Counted from the first letter of the stretch, positions 20,558-30,032 are shown. The stretch is DNA of 64,000 nucleotides from Bradyrhizobium sp. CCGUVB4N (GCF_024199945.1 NZ_JANADP010000001.1:620001-684000); one strand, 5' to 3'. Translations and numbers: made by a program. The notes: generated from the sequence alone by a model not told the origin.

Positions 20558-22072
20558 GTGACAGTTGTCCTTCCCACGCCAGCCCAACTTCGCAGCGTCG
20601 CCGAGCAGTGCGGCCTCGCGCTGACCGACGACGATGTCGCCTCGTTCCGCGGCCTGATGCAGGGCTCGATCGATGCCTACAATCTCGTCGGCGCCATGCC
20701 CGACGAGGTGCCGGCGGTGAAATATCCGCGCACGCCGGGCTACCAGCCGTCGGCGGAAGAGAACCCCCGCAACGCCTGGTACCGCAAGTCGACCGTGAAG
20801 GGCGCCGCCAGCGGCAAGCTCAAGGGCAAGACCGTCGCGCTGAAGGACAACATCATGCTGGCCGGCGTGCCCATGATGAACGGCTCGACCACGCTCGAAG
20901 GTTATGTTCCCGATTTCGACGCCACCATCGTCACGCGCATGCTCGATGCCGGCGCCGAGATTGCGGGCAAGGTGCATTGCGAATCCTTCTGCATGTCAGG
21001 CGGCAGCCACACCAATGCGGTCGGCGCCGTCCACAACCCCTACAAGATGGGCTATTCGGCCGGCGGCTCGTCCTCCGGCAGCGGTGTCGTCGTCGCACTC
21101 GGCGAAGTCGACATGGCGATCGGCGGTGACCAGGGCGGCTCGATCCGCATGCCGTCCTCGTTCTGCGGCACCTACGGCATGAAGCCGACCTGGGGCCTCG
21201 TGCCCTATACCGGCATCATGCCGATCGAGATTTTCGTCGATCACACCGGCCCGATGACGGCGACGGTCGCCGACAACGCGCTGCTGCTCGAAGTGCTCGC
21301 CGGCGATGACGGTTACGATCCCCGCATCAAGGCACCGAAGGTCGAGGAATACACCAAGGCGCTCGGCCAGGGCGTCAAGGGCATGAAGATCGGCATCTTG
21401 AAGGAAGGTTTCGAGCAGGCGACTGCCGAGGCCGCCGTCAATGAAAGCGTGCGCGAAGCCGCGAAGCGTTTCAAGGATCTCGGCGCAACGGTCGAGACGG
21501 TCTCGATCCCGATGCATCTCGCCGGCCCCGCGATCTGGACGCCGATCGGCACCGAGGGCATGACCCAGACCATGATGTACGGCGACGGCTATGGCCTGTC
21601 GCGCGGCGACCTCTACTCGACCACGCTGATGGATTTCCATCGCGGCTGGCGCCGGCAGGCGGACTCGCTGTCCGAGACCACAAAGCTGTTCCTGCTGCTC
21701 GGCACCTACATCAACAACACCTTCGGTCCCCGTTACTACGGCAAGGCGCTCAACATCTCCCGCCGCCTCACTGCAGCCTACGACAAGGCCTTCAAGGATT
21801 ACGACCTCCTGTTGCTGCCGACGACGCCGATGAAGGCGACCAAGCTGCCGGAGCCGACCGCCAGCCGGGAGGATTACGTCGCGCGCGCGCTCGAGATGAT
21901 CTCGAACACCGCGCCGTTCGACATCACCCATCATCCCGCGATGTCACTGCCTTGCGGCATGGTCGACGGCCTGCCGGTCGGCCTGATGCTGGTCGGTCGC
22001 ATGTTCGAGGAATCCACCATCTACCGCGCCGCCCATGCGTTCGAGCAGATCGGCGACTGGAAGAAGATGTGA
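20558..22072 (+). CDS. Amidase (amidase signature family)
   Basis: A 504-aa amidase-signature hydrolase releasing ammonia from an amide. The Ser-cisSer-Lys triad is visible: Lys96 in KGKTVALKDNIML, the cis-Ser in GYSAGGSSSGSG (about Ser171) and nucleophile Ser195 in DQGGSIRMPSSFCG. The extended N-terminus (about 80 residues before the signature core) resembles enantioselective/aliphatic-aromatic amidases of nitrile-degrading bacteria. Start chosen at GTG 20558, preceded by CAGGAG; the open frame reaches back to 20474. Substrate is not known, but the linked importer and AmiC-like protein point to a small amide taken up from outside. Confidence 0.92.
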   Translation: MTVVLPTPAQLRSVAEQCGLALTDDDVASFRGLMQGSIDAYNLVGAMPDEVPAVKYPRTPGYQPSAEENPRNAWYRKSTVKGAASGKLKGKTVALKDNIMLAGVPMMNGSTTLEGYVPDFDATIVTRMLDAGAEIAGKVHCESFCMSGGSHTNAVGAVHNPYKMGYSAGGSSSGSGVVVALGEVDMAIGGDQGGSIRMPSSFCGTYGMKPTWGLVPYTGIMPIEIFVDHTGPMTATVADNALLLEVLAGDDGYDPRIKAPKVEEYTKALGQGVKGMKIGILKEGFEQATAEAAVNESVREAAKRFKDLGATVETVSIPMHLAGPAIWTPIGTEGMTQTMMYGDGYGLSRGDLYSTTLMDFHRGWRRQADSLSETTKLFLLLGTYINNTFGPRYYGKALNISRRLTAAYDKAFKDYDLLLLPTTPMKATKLPEPTASREDYVARALEMISNTAPFDITHHPAMSLPCGMVDGLPVGLMLVGRMFEESTIYRAAHAFEQIGDWKKM

Positions 22073-22104
22073 GCGAGAGGCATTGATGCAGACGGCTCTG
22101 TCGC

Positions 22105-22962
22105 ATGGCTAACGCGTTCGTCGCGGCGTTCGAGATCCTGAGCTTTGGCGCGATCATCGTCCTGATCGTGCTGGGGCTCGGGATCATCGCCAGCATGATG
22201 GGTATCTTCAACTTCGCGCAGGGCGAGTTCGTCCTGCTCGGGGCCTACATCACCTATCTCGCTTACGCTAAGGGCCTGCCGATCTGGGCCGGCATGGTCG
22301 CCGCGCCCTTTGTCGTCGGCGCACTCGGATTTGTGCTGGAGGCGCTGATCATCCGCCGCTTCTACGCCGCGCCGATCGTGGCGATGCTCGGCACCTATGC
22401 GCTCGGCCTGATCATCCGCGAATCCGTGCGCGGCCTGATCGGCGGCTTCTATCTCACCGTCCCCGAGCCGATCGGCGGCTCGATCGATATCGGCACCATG
22501 CACATCTCGGCGTGGCGCTTCACCATCATCGTCATCACGCTCCTGGTGATGGCTGGCTGCTATCTCCTGCTGTCGCGCACGAGCTTTGGTCTGCGCATGC
22601 GCGCCACGCTGGAGAACCCGTCGCTGGCACGCGCATCGGGCATTTCCACGCCCCTGATGTACGGCGCCACCTTTGCCTTTGGGTCGGCGCTCGCCGGCCT
22701 TGCCGGCGCGCTGATCGTGCCGGTGTTCAGCCTCTATGCCGATCTCGGCATCCGCTTCCTGATCCAGGGCTTTGTCGCCGTCATGGTCGGCGGTGTCGGA
22801 TCCTTCATCGGCCCGGTCGCCGGCGCGGGTGTGATCGGCACGCTCAGTGCCGCACTGCCCTGGATCATGGCGCCCGTGGTCGCCGATGTCCTGGTCTTCG
22901 TTCTCGCCATTGCCTTCATCAAATTCCGGCCGCAGGGCCTCATCGCTGGAAAAGGGGTTTAG
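22105..22962 (+). CDS. ABC transporter permease, LivH/UrtB type
   Basis: A 285-aa inner-membrane permease of the branched-chain amino acid / urea / short-chain amide importer family. The protein is almost entirely hydrophobic, with FNFAQGEFVLLGAYITYLAY near the N-terminus and the conserved AGLAGALIVPVFSLYADLGI plus GGVGSFIGPVAGAGVIGTL region. It follows the amidase by 32 bases and is 4 bases from the binding-protein gene, so it belongs to one transcript. Pairs with the permease at 24188. Confidence 0.9.
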   Translation: MANAFVAAFEILSFGAIIVLIVLGLGIIASMMGIFNFAQGEFVLLGAYITYLAYAKGLPIWAGMVAAPFVVGALGFVLEALIIRRFYAAPIVAMLGTYALGLIIRESVRGLIGGFYLTVPEPIGGSIDIGTMHISAWRFTIIVITLLVMAGCYLLLSRTSFGLRMRATLENPSLARASGISTPLMYGATFAFGSALAGLAGALIVPVFSLYADLGIRFLIQGFVAVMVGGVGSFIGPVAGAGVIGTLSAALPWIMAPVVADVLVFVLAIAFIKFRPQGLIAGKGV

Positions 22963-22966
22963 TCAT

Positions 22967-24181
22967 ATGTTCGATCGTCAACTCTCACGCCGCCGCTTTA
23001 TGTCCAATTTCGCTTTCGCCTCCGGTGCGGTCGCGACCGGGGTCGGCAGCTGGGTGATTCCGGCGCCCTGGGCCAATGCCGCCGAAGCCCCGATCAAGGT
23101 CGGCATCGCGACCGATCTCACCGGCCCGATCGCGTATGCCGGCAATGCCGACGCCAACGTCGCCAAGATGGTGATCAAGGAGATCAACGCATCAGGCGGC
23201 CTGCTCGGCCGCCCGCTCGAGCTCTACATCGAGGACACCGCGTCGAATGAATCGGTCGCTGTCGGCAACGTCCGAAAACTGATCCAGCGCGACAAGGTCG
23301 ACATGGTGCTGGGCGGCATCACCTCGTCGATGCGCAACGCGATCAAGGACCCGATCGTGGCGCGCGGCAAGACGCTCTACATCTATCCGCAGCTCTATGA
23401 GGGCAAGGAGTGCACGCCGTATCTGTTCTGCACCGGGCCGACGCCGGCCCAGCAATGCGACGAGTTCATCCCCTGGCTGATCAAGAACGGCGGCAAGAAG
23501 TTCGCGCTGCCGAGCGCCAACTATGTCTGGCCGCACACGCTCAACGTCTATGCCCGCAAGGTGATCGAATCCAACGGCGGCGAGGTCGTGTTCGAGGAGT
23601 ATTATCCGCTCGATCAGGTCGACTTCTCCGCGACCGTCAACCGCATCATCTCCAACAAGGTCGACGTCGTCTTCAACACCGTCATCCCGCCGGGCGTGGG
23701 TCCGTTCTTCAAGCAGCTCTATGAAGCCGGCTTCCTCAAGAACGGCGGCCGTCTGGCCTGCGTCTACTATGATGAGAACACGCTCAACATCAATCAGGCC
23801 GCCGAGATCGAGGGCCTCGCGAGCTGCCTCGACTATTTCAAGGTGCTGACCAAGGAGAATCCGTTCGACGCAAAAATCCAGGCGGCCTACGAGAAAGACT
23901 TCCCCGGCAACTTCCTGTTCGCTGCCGGAAGTGCCGCGACCGGCACCTATCGCGGCCTCAAGCTGTGGGAAGCGGCCGTCAAGGAAGCCGGCAAGGTCGA
24001 CCGCGACTCGGTCGCCGCCGCGCTCGACCACGCCAAGATCGCGGAAGGCCCGGGCGGCCCGGCCGAGATGGTGCCGGGCAAGCGGCACTGCAAGATGAAG
24101 ATGTACACCGCCGTCGCCAAGGCCGGAAATTACGAGATCGTCGGACGTAGCGACGGTCTCGTCGATCCCAAGGAATGCTAA
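22967..24181 (+). CDS. Periplasmic substrate-binding protein of amide/urea-type ABC importer
   Basis: A 404-aa FmdD/UrtA-like binding protein. It carries a twin-arginine-like export signal (SRRRFMSNFAFASGAVATG, cleavage near residue 36, after WANAA). The mature part starts APIKVGIATDLTGPIAYAGN. The internal ATG at 22967 follows the upstream permease stop by 4 bases; the longer frame from 22847 is the permease's other frame. It feeds substrate to the two permeases that flank it. Distinct from the signal-less AmiC-like paralogue at 19219. Confidence 0.9.
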   Translation: MFDRQLSRRRFMSNFAFASGAVATGVGSWVIPAPWANAAEAPIKVGIATDLTGPIAYAGNADANVAKMVIKEINASGGLLGRPLELYIEDTASNESVAVGNVRKLIQRDKVDMVLGGITSSMRNAIKDPIVARGKTLYIYPQLYEGKECTPYLFCTGPTPAQQCDEFIPWLIKNGGKKFALPSANYVWPHTLNVYARKVIESNGGEVVFEEYYPLDQVDFSATVNRIISNKVDVVFNTVIPPGVGPFFKQLYEAGFLKNGGRLACVYYDENTLNINQAAEIEGLASCLDYFKVLTKENPFDAKIQAAYEKDFPGNFLFAAGSAATGTYRGLKLWEAAVKEAGKVDRDSVAAALDHAKIAEGPGGPAEMVPGKRHCKMKMYTAVAKAGNYEIVGRSDGLVDPKEC

Positions 24182-24187
24182 GGTCAG

Positions 24188-25267
24188 ATGCCGAAGTCGA
24201 TGGGCGCAGTGAAACAGGCGATCCCCGCCGAGATCGGCGGGGAGACGGACGTCGCAATGGCTGAACGCGGAGCGACGGCACAGGCTGTCGCGGGACGAAA
24301 GGTCCTGCCGATCGTGGAGGGCGTGGTGCTCGTTGCCGCGCTCGCCGCGCCGCTGGTGCTGCAGGACTATCTCACGGTGTTCGCGACGCGCGTGGTCATC
24401 CTCGCGCTGTTCGCGCTGTCGTTCGATCTGGTCTGGGGCTATGCCGGCATCATGAGCTTCGGCCAGGCCTTGTTCTTCGGCTCGGCCGGCTATGGCGTCG
24501 CGCTGCTCGCGCGCGACTTGGACATCACCAACATCTTCCTGGTGCTGCCGGCGGGCACGCTGATCGGCCTTACCTTCGCGCTGCTGCTCGGCGGCTTCCT
24601 GCTGCTGGGCCGGCATCCCTCCAGCGTGATCTTCGTGTCGCTCGGCACCTTGACCGGCTCCTACGCCGCCGATCGCCTCGCGCGCGGCTGGTATTATCTC
24701 GGCGGCCAGAACGGCATTCCCTCGATTTCATCGATGACGCTTGGCGGCTACGAATTCTCGGAAGGCCCGTCGTTCTACTACCTCGTCCTCGGCATCCTCA
24801 TCGTGGTCTATCTGCTCTGCCGCTTCCTGGTGCGCTCGCAGTTCGGGCTGGCGCTCGCGGGCTTACGCGAAAACGAGCAGCGCATCGCCTTCTTCGGCTA
24901 CAAGGCGCAGCATCTGAAGGCGATCATCTTCGCGATCGGCGGCGCCATCGCGGGTCTCGCCGGCAGTCTCTATGCTTTCCACGAAGGCTTCGTCTGGCCC
25001 AACATGGTCGGCGTCGTGGTCTCGACGCAAGTCGTGCTCTACGTGCTGTTCGGTGGCTCCGGCACGCTGATCGGCGCCGTGATCGGCACTGTGATCGTCG
25101 AGGGCGTCAGCTTCTGGCTCTCGGACAATTATCGCGATATCTGGCCGATCATTTTGGGGCTGTTGCTGCTGCTCGTGATCCTGTTCCGGCCGCTGGGCCT
25201 GATCAGCTTCGTCCTCGGCGAGCGCGAGCGGGTCGGCAGCTTCGGTGCCAGGATCAAGGGGAAGTAA
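24188..25267 (+). CDS. ABC transporter permease, LivM/UrtC type
   Basis: A 359-aa second permease of the importer. A polar N-terminal tail of about 40 residues precedes the membrane region. The family motif DLVWGYAGIMSFGQALFFGSAGYG (read as WGYAGIMSFGQALFFGSAGY) and the LVRSQFGLALAGLRENEQRI loop that docks on the ATPase are clear. The neighbouring genes abut within 10 bases on each side. Together with the permease at 22105 it forms the membrane channel. Confidence 0.9.
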   Translation: MPKSMGAVKQAIPAEIGGETDVAMAERGATAQAVAGRKVLPIVEGVVLVAALAAPLVLQDYLTVFATRVVILALFALSFDLVWGYAGIMSFGQALFFGSAGYGVALLARDLDITNIFLVLPAGTLIGLTFALLLGGFLLLGRHPSSVIFVSLGTLTGSYAADRLARGWYYLGGQNGIPSISSMTLGGYEFSEGPSFYYLVLGILIVVYLLCRFLVRSQFGLALAGLRENEQRIAFFGYKAQHLKAIIFAIGGAIAGLAGSLYAFHEGFVWPNMVGVVVSTQVVLYVLFGGSGTLIGAVIGTVIVEGVSFWLSDNYRDIWPIILGLLLLLVILFRPLGLISFVLGERERVGSFGARIKGK

Positions 25268-25268
25268 A

Positions 25269-26003
25269 ATGCCGCTCCTTGAAGCCGCGGGCATCTCGAA
25301 GATCTTCGGCAAGCTCACCGCGCTCGATGGCGCAGCGCTCACCGTCGGCGAGAACGAGTTTCACGGCCTGATCGGCCCGAATGGGTCCGGCAAGAGCACG
25401 CTCATGAAGTGCATTGCCGGCGCCGAAGTGCCGACGCAAGGCAAGGTGAGCTTCACCAATACCGACATCACGGCCTTCACGCCGACCGAGCGGGCGCGGG
25501 CGGGCATGAGCCTGAAGTTCCAGATCACCAGCGTGCTGCCGTCGCTGACGCTGTACGACAACATCCTGCTCGCGCTGCAGGCGCAGTCCTCACTGCTGGA
25601 CCTCGTATTCTCGCGCACGCGCGTCGCGCTGCACGATCAGGTCATGACCATGCTGACGCAGTTCCGTCTCGCGAACCGCGCCTTCGACGCAGCCGCGGCG
25701 CTGTCGCACGGCCAGCAGCAATGGCTGGAGATCGCGATGGCGCTTGCCGGCAAACCCAAGCTCCTTTTGCTCGACGAGCCGACCGGCGGCATGAGCCTGG
25801 AGGAGCGCCGCGTCACCGGCGAACTGCTGCAGCCGATCAAGCAGCATTGCTCGCTCGTCATCGTCGAGCACGACCTCGATTTCATCCGCGACATCTGCGA
25901 TCGCCTCACCGTGCTCGACCAGGGCAAGGTGCTGGCGTCCGGCACGGTGTCCGAGATCCAGGCCAACAAATCCGTCCAGGAGATTTATCTGCGCCGTGCC
26001 TGA
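25269..26003 (+). CDS. ABC transporter ATP-binding protein, LivG/UrtD type
   Basis: A 244-aa ATPase. Walker A is GLIGPNGSGKSTLMKCIAGA, the ABC signature is degenerate (ALSHGQQQWLEIAMAL, as in UrtD-like proteins), and Walker B is LLLLDEPTGGMSLEER with the H-loop in LVIVEHDLDFIRDICD. The DEPTGGM variant is nearer to urea/amide than to leucine importers. Starts at ATG 25269, one base after the permease stop codon; the frame is open a few codons earlier. Confidence 0.92.
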   Translation: MPLLEAAGISKIFGKLTALDGAALTVGENEFHGLIGPNGSGKSTLMKCIAGAEVPTQGKVSFTNTDITAFTPTERARAGMSLKFQITSVLPSLTLYDNILLALQAQSSLLDLVFSRTRVALHDQVMTMLTQFRLANRAFDAAAALSHGQQQWLEIAMALAGKPKLLLLDEPTGGMSLEERRVTGELLQPIKQHCSLVIVEHDLDFIRDICDRLTVLDQGKVLASGTVSEIQANKSVQEIYLRRA

Positions 26004-26691
26004 ATTTTTGGACATCAAGCATCTCGACGCCGGCTATGGCCGCAGCCAGGTCCTGTTCGACGTCAATCTCGGCATCCCCTGGCGCGGCGGCGTCGCGGTG
26101 CTCGGGCGCAATGGCGCGGGCAAGACCACGCTGATGAAGACCATCGTCGGCGAGTTGCCGGCATGGAAGGGCGAGGTCGGCTTCGACGGCCGCGACATCA
26201 GCCGCCGGCGGCCCGAGGAGCGCGTCCGCGCCGGCATCGGCTATGTGCCGCAGGAGCATTCGGTGTTTGCGCGCTTATCCGTGCGCGACAATCTCGCGGT
26301 CGGTTCGCTCTTCAACAAGGATGCCACCGCGGTCGACCGCGTGCTGGCCATCTTCCCGAAACTCGGCCAGCGCCTCGATCAACCCGCCGGCACGCTCTCC
26401 GGCGGTGAGCGCAAGATGCTCGCGATCGGCCGCGCCATGCTCGGCGATCCGAAATTGCTGCTGCTGGACGAGCCGACCGAAGGCGTCTGGATCGGCGTGA
26501 TCGAGGAAATCACCGAGCGCCTGATCGAACTCGCCAAGCAAATCGCCGTCATCATCGTCGAGCAGCACCTCGATTTGGCGCTGCGCGTCGCGGATTATGC
26601 GTATGTGCTCGACCGAGGCCGCGTCGCGCTGCAAGGCGAGGCAGGCGAGGTGAGGGGCAATCCGGAGCTGCTGCGGTATCTGGCGCCGTAG
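25996..26691 (+). CDS. ABC transporter ATP-binding protein, LivF/UrtE type
   Basis: A 231-aa second ATPase. Walker A GRNGAGKTTLMKTIVGELPA, signature TLSGGERKMLAIGRAML and Walker B LLLLDEPTEGVWIGVIEEI are present; DEPTEG is typical of UrtE. It uses a GTG start that overlaps the upstream ATPase by 8 bases, showing translational coupling. Last gene of the amide cluster; a family B repeat follows about 50 bases later. Confidence 0.92.
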   Translation: MPEFLDIKHLDAGYGRSQVLFDVNLGIPWRGGVAVLGRNGAGKTTLMKTIVGELPAWKGEVGFDGRDISRRRPEERVRAGIGYVPQEHSVFARLSVRDNLAVGSLFNKDATAVDRVLAIFPKLGQRLDQPAGTLSGGERKMLAIGRAMLGDPKLLLLDEPTEGVWIGVIEEITERLIELAKQIAVIIVEQHLDLALRVADYAYVLDRGRVALQGEAGEVRGNPELLRYLAP

Positions 26692-26743
26692 ATCTATCAG
26701 CAAGTTCGGCGGCTATCTCTTACTGCGAGCCCCTGCCAATCCC

Positions 26744-26873
26744 GTCATCCTGAGGCGCGAGTGGCGCGATGCCAGGCATCGCGCCGGGAGCCTCGAAGGA
26801 TGCACGGCCGAGCTGGCAGCCGGGCCGTCGCCCTTCGAGGGCCGCCGAAGAGGCGGCCACCTCAGGGTGACGG
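26744..26873. repeat. Family B palindromic repeat
   Basis: GTCATCCTGAGGCGCG... at the left and ...CCACCTCAGGGTGACGG at the right, with internal CCTCGAAGGATG / CCCTTCGAGGG. Fills most of the convergent gap between the amide operon and the L,D-transpeptidase gene, and may act as a bidirectional terminator. Confidence 0.75.
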
Positions 26874-26923
26874 TGAGAGATTGTCGATTGGGTGAGGCCG
26901 GAACGAGAGCGTGGAAAGCCCGC

Positions 26924-28450
26924 CTACTTCACCGCGCCAAACCGGCTGTCGAACGAGTTCGACGACACCACCGGCGCTGCGCCGGCCATCTGCGCGCCGT
27001 CACTCGTGCCACCGTTCACCGACGGTTTTAGCGCCGGCCGCGTTGCGGCGACGACTTTTGTCTCGGCGGGCTTCGCGGGCTCGGCAGGCTTCGCGGCAAC
27101 AGCCGGTGCGTCCTTCGACTTGTCGTGACCAGGCACGAACCTCGTCACGGCGGCCTTCAGCTTGGACGCCGTGCTCGGCGCTGCGGGCGCCGGGGCCACC
27201 GATGCGGTTGCTTGCGGCGCGGATGCGGTCGCCGTCGTGTCGGCGGCGCCGAGGCCCATCTTGCGGCCGAGATTGGAGAAGAAGCCGCCGGATTTCTCGG
27301 CCGAGGCGACGCGGGTGTTGGTCGCGGGTGCGCTGACGGCGACGACCGGCTCTTCCTGCGGCGCGGCTGCGGCCGGCTCGAGATTCGGCTTCGGCGGGTT
27401 GACGGTGCCGGGGATCGTGCCCGGCGCCTTCGACATCGCCAGCATCTGCAGCGTATTGCCTTCGGCGCCTTCCGACAGGCCGGTCGAGCCTTCCGGAATC
27501 TTCGCGGCAAAGACCTTGTTCATGCCGCCGTCGATGCCGGTGTTCATGCGCGCCACCGGCGTGCCCTTGGCGACGAGCTTGTTGTACTCGGCCTCGTCGC
27601 GCTGCTCCTTCTCGCGCACGGCGCCGGCGATGTCCTCGGGGACGATATAGGCCGGGCACTTGGCGGAGGCGTCGAACACGGGATCGCGCTTGGCGTCGGG
27701 TGCGCGTGCCGCGTCGAACACGTACTTCTTTTCGCAGAAGTCGACCTTCGGCTCCTGCCGCGTCACCTCGAAATGATCATAGCCTTCCTTGATCATCTTC
27801 CAGAAGGCCATGTTCGGATTGTTGCGGTGCTTGGCCATGTTCACCGGCGTCATCTTGAACGGATAGGCCTGGAACTGGAACGCCTTCTGGCCGCCGAAGA
27901 AGGACTCACGGCCGAGCGAATAGATCTCCGCGATCTGCTCGTCGGTCATCGCGTAGCAGCCGCGCGACGAGCAATCGCCGTGCACCATCAGCTGCGAGCC
28001 GGTGCGGCCGAGCGCCTTGTCGAACGCGTTGGGGAAGCCGGTGTTGAACGAGAGGTAATAGGCCGACTGCGGATTCATCTGGCTCGGGTTGATCGAGTAG
28101 AATCCTTCCGGCGCCTGGCGGTCGCCTTCGCGCACCTTCGGGCCGAGATCGCCGGACCAGCGGCAGATCGGATAGGTCTTCAGAAGCGCGAACTGGCCGG
28201 AGCGGGTCTGCTTCCAGATCTCGAGCTCGGCCTCCGACTTGAACAGGCGGATCAGGATCGGCGATTGCAGATCCATGTCCTTCTCGCCCATCGCGGCGAC
28301 GAGCTTTGGCGAGACCGGCTGGTTGGCCTTGGCATTGGTCGCGAGCGAGACCTGGTCGGTGTCGCAGCCGGCCAGCACAATGCTGGCGGCAAGCGCGACC
28401 GAAGCCAAAAGCGCACGAGCAAGCGAACGAGAATTCAAGATGGACCCCAC
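26924..28450 (-). CDS. L,D-transpeptidase (YkuD/YafK-type) lipoprotein with long C-terminal tail
   Basis: A 508-aa exported lipoprotein: signal with lipobox LAGC, lipidated Cys29. The catalytic YkuD-type domain (about 60-230) resembles murein L,D-transpeptidase-family YafK: IKRLFKSEAELEIWKQ-like region, CRWSGDLGPKVREGDRQAPEG, and active-site motif H157GDCSSRGC165YAMT. Expected to remodel or cross-link peptidoglycan, or attach lipoproteins to it. After about residue 280 the protein is a 220-residue Ala/Pro/Thr-rich low-complexity tail, perhaps wall-spanning. About 50 bases from the preceding family B repeat. Confidence 0.88.
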   Translation of the reverse strand: MGSILNSRSLARALLASVALAASIVLAGCDTDQVSLATNAKANQPVSPKLVAAMGEKDMDLQSPILIRLFKSEAELEIWKQTRSGQFALLKTYPICRWSGDLGPKVREGDRQAPEGFYSINPSQMNPQSAYYLSFNTGFPNAFDKALGRTGSQLMVHGDCSSRGCYAMTDEQIAEIYSLGRESFFGGQKAFQFQAYPFKMTPVNMAKHRNNPNMAFWKMIKEGYDHFEVTRQEPKVDFCEKKYVFDAARAPDAKRDPVFDASAKCPAYIVPEDIAGAVREKEQRDEAEYNKLVAKGTPVARMNTGIDGGMNKVFAAKIPEGSTGLSEGAEGNTLQMLAMSKAPGTIPGTVNPPKPNLEPAAAAPQEEPVVAVSAPATNTRVASAEKSGGFFSNLGRKMGLGAADTTATASAPQATASVAPAPAAPSTASKLKAAVTRFVPGHDKSKDAPAVAAKPAEPAKPAETKVVAATRPALKPSVNGGTSDGAQMAGAAPVVSSNSFDSRFGAVK

Positions 28451-28745
28451 AACGTGCCGGGCAAGCAGCGCGAACCCCGATTTTGGAGCATGGCCTGACC
28501 GGACATCCGGACTTTGTTCAGACCAAGCCCCAGCGCTTATGCCCTGAAGCCATTGATTAAAATTCTAACCTCCGCACCTCAGGGTCGCAACCCGACCGGG
28601 GATCACGAGCCCGTTGGCGAGGCGGCGTGGTCAACAGAGACTTAAACTGGGCCGTAACTTGGGACTCAATTGGGCTTGGCAGCCAAGCTGCCACAGAGAT
28701 CGCCGATTTGGGCAAAAAAAGGGTTAATACGGGGTTACCGGGGCG

Positions 28746-28870
28746 TTCTCTCGTGCCCCGGACGCGGCGCAGCGCGCAGCGGTGCGACGCAGAGCCGGGG
28801 CCCAAGAAGCTGCTGGGTCCCGGCTCTGCGGAGCGTCACTTCGTGCCGCACCGCGTCCAGGACACGAGAA
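28746..28870. repeat. Family E palindromic repeat (TCTCGTGCCCCGG type)
   Basis: Outer arms TTCTCTCGTGCCCCGGACGC and GCGTCCAGGACACGAGAA; inner arms CGCAGAGCCGGGGCCCA and TGGGTCCCGGCTCTGCG. It occupies the accA end of the 430-base gap (28451-28880). The remaining part of the gap has no gene that I can see, only a short hairpin GCTTGGCAGCCAAGC near 28675. Confidence 0.7.
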
Positions 28871-28880
28871 TCCGTCCGAA

Positions 28881-29843
28881 TCAGCCCAGTTTCCGGCCGA
28901 TATCGAGGAATTTCTGCCGGCGCTGCTTGCGGATGGCGTCGCCGTCCAGGCCGCGCATCTCGTCAAAAGCCTTGGCGATGGCGTCGCCCGTGGTGGCGAT
29001 CATGGCGGCGGGGTCGCGATGGGCGCCGCCGACCGGCTCCTTCAGGATCGCGTCGATCACCCCGAAGCGCAGCATGTCCTGGGCGGTGATCTTCATGTTG
29101 TTGGCGGCTTCCTGCGCCTTGCTGCCGTCGCGCCAGAGGATGGAGGAGGCGGCTTCCGGCGAGATCACGCTGTAGATCGCGTGCTCCAGCATCAGCACCT
29201 TGTTGGCGGTGGTGATGGCGATGGCGCCACCCGACATGCCCTCGCCGGTGATGATGGCGACGTTCGGCACGGTCAGCGCCATACAGGCATCGGTCGAGCG
29301 CGCGATCGCCTCGGCCTGGCCGCGCTCTTCGGCGCCGATGCCGGGATAGGCGCCGGCGGAATCGGCGAGCGACAGCACCGGCAGGCCGAACCGCTCGGCC
29401 ATCTCCATGAGCCGCACGCATTTGCGGTAACCTTCCGGCCTCGCCATGCCAAAGTTGTGCTTGATGCGGCTCTCGGTGGAATCGCCCTTTTCCTGGCCCA
29501 TGACGCAGATCGCTTCGCCGCGGAAACGGCCGAAGCCCGCCACCAGCGCCTCGTCCTCGCCGAACTTGCGGTCGCCGGCGAGCGGGGTGAATTCGGTGAT
29601 CAGGCCCTTGATGAAGTCGTTGAAATGCGGCCGCTGCGGATGCCGCGCCACCAGCGTCTTCTGCCACGGCGTCAGGTTTTGATAGAGGTCGGCCAGCGCC
29701 TGCGCTGCCTTGTCCTCGATCCGGCCGATCTCCTCGGCGATGTCGGTGCCGGAGGCAGCCAACGTCCTGAGCTCATCGACCTTGGAGTCGAGCTCGGCAA
29801 CGGGCTTTTCGAAGTCGAGATAGCTGCGCATCTGGTCTGGCAT
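28881..29843 (-). CDS. accA: Acetyl-CoA carboxylase carboxyltransferase subunit alpha
   Basis: The 320-aa AccA pairs with AccD to transfer carboxyl from biotin to acetyl-CoA, making malonyl-CoA for fatty acid synthesis. Begins MPDQMRSYLDFEKPVAELDS, the family start. The crotonase-like carboxyltransferase core includes MARPEGYRKCVRLMEMAERF, LADSAGAYPGIGAEERGQAE and GEGMSGGAIAI. The open frame extends 36 codons further upstream (to 29951) but that part is unconserved in character. Leftward, downstream of xerD. Confidence 0.96.
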   Translation of the reverse strand: MPDQMRSYLDFEKPVAELDSKVDELRTLAASGTDIAEEIGRIEDKAAQALADLYQNLTPWQKTLVARHPQRPHFNDFIKGLITEFTPLAGDRKFGEDEALVAGFGRFRGEAICVMGQEKGDSTESRIKHNFGMARPEGYRKCVRLMEMAERFGLPVLSLADSAGAYPGIGAEERGQAEAIARSTDACMALTVPNVAIITGEGMSGGAIAITTANKVLMLEHAIYSVISPEAASSILWRDGSKAQEAANNMKITAQDMLRFGVIDAILKEPVGGAHRDPAAMIATTGDAIAKAFDEMRGLDGDAIRKQRRQKFLDIGRKLG

Positions 29844-30032
29844 CAACTCAATATAGGAGGACGGGGCGAAGAGGCGAAGCGAGGTTGGCTTCTCGTAAAG
29901 AAGTGTAGCTTCTTCAAAGGCTTGACCTGTGCACTCCCGGGAGCGCTCCAAATCACGAACAAGGCCACGGCTCTTTCTGCGGAGATGTGGCCGAAGTCAA
30001 GGCGGTTTCGGCTACCGCCGCACGGTGGGCCT

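Noticed and set aside
19219..26691. Urea transporter operon (urtABCDE)
   Set aside because: An amidase and an AmiC-like gene are embedded and no urease genes are present; short-chain or other amides are a better guess.
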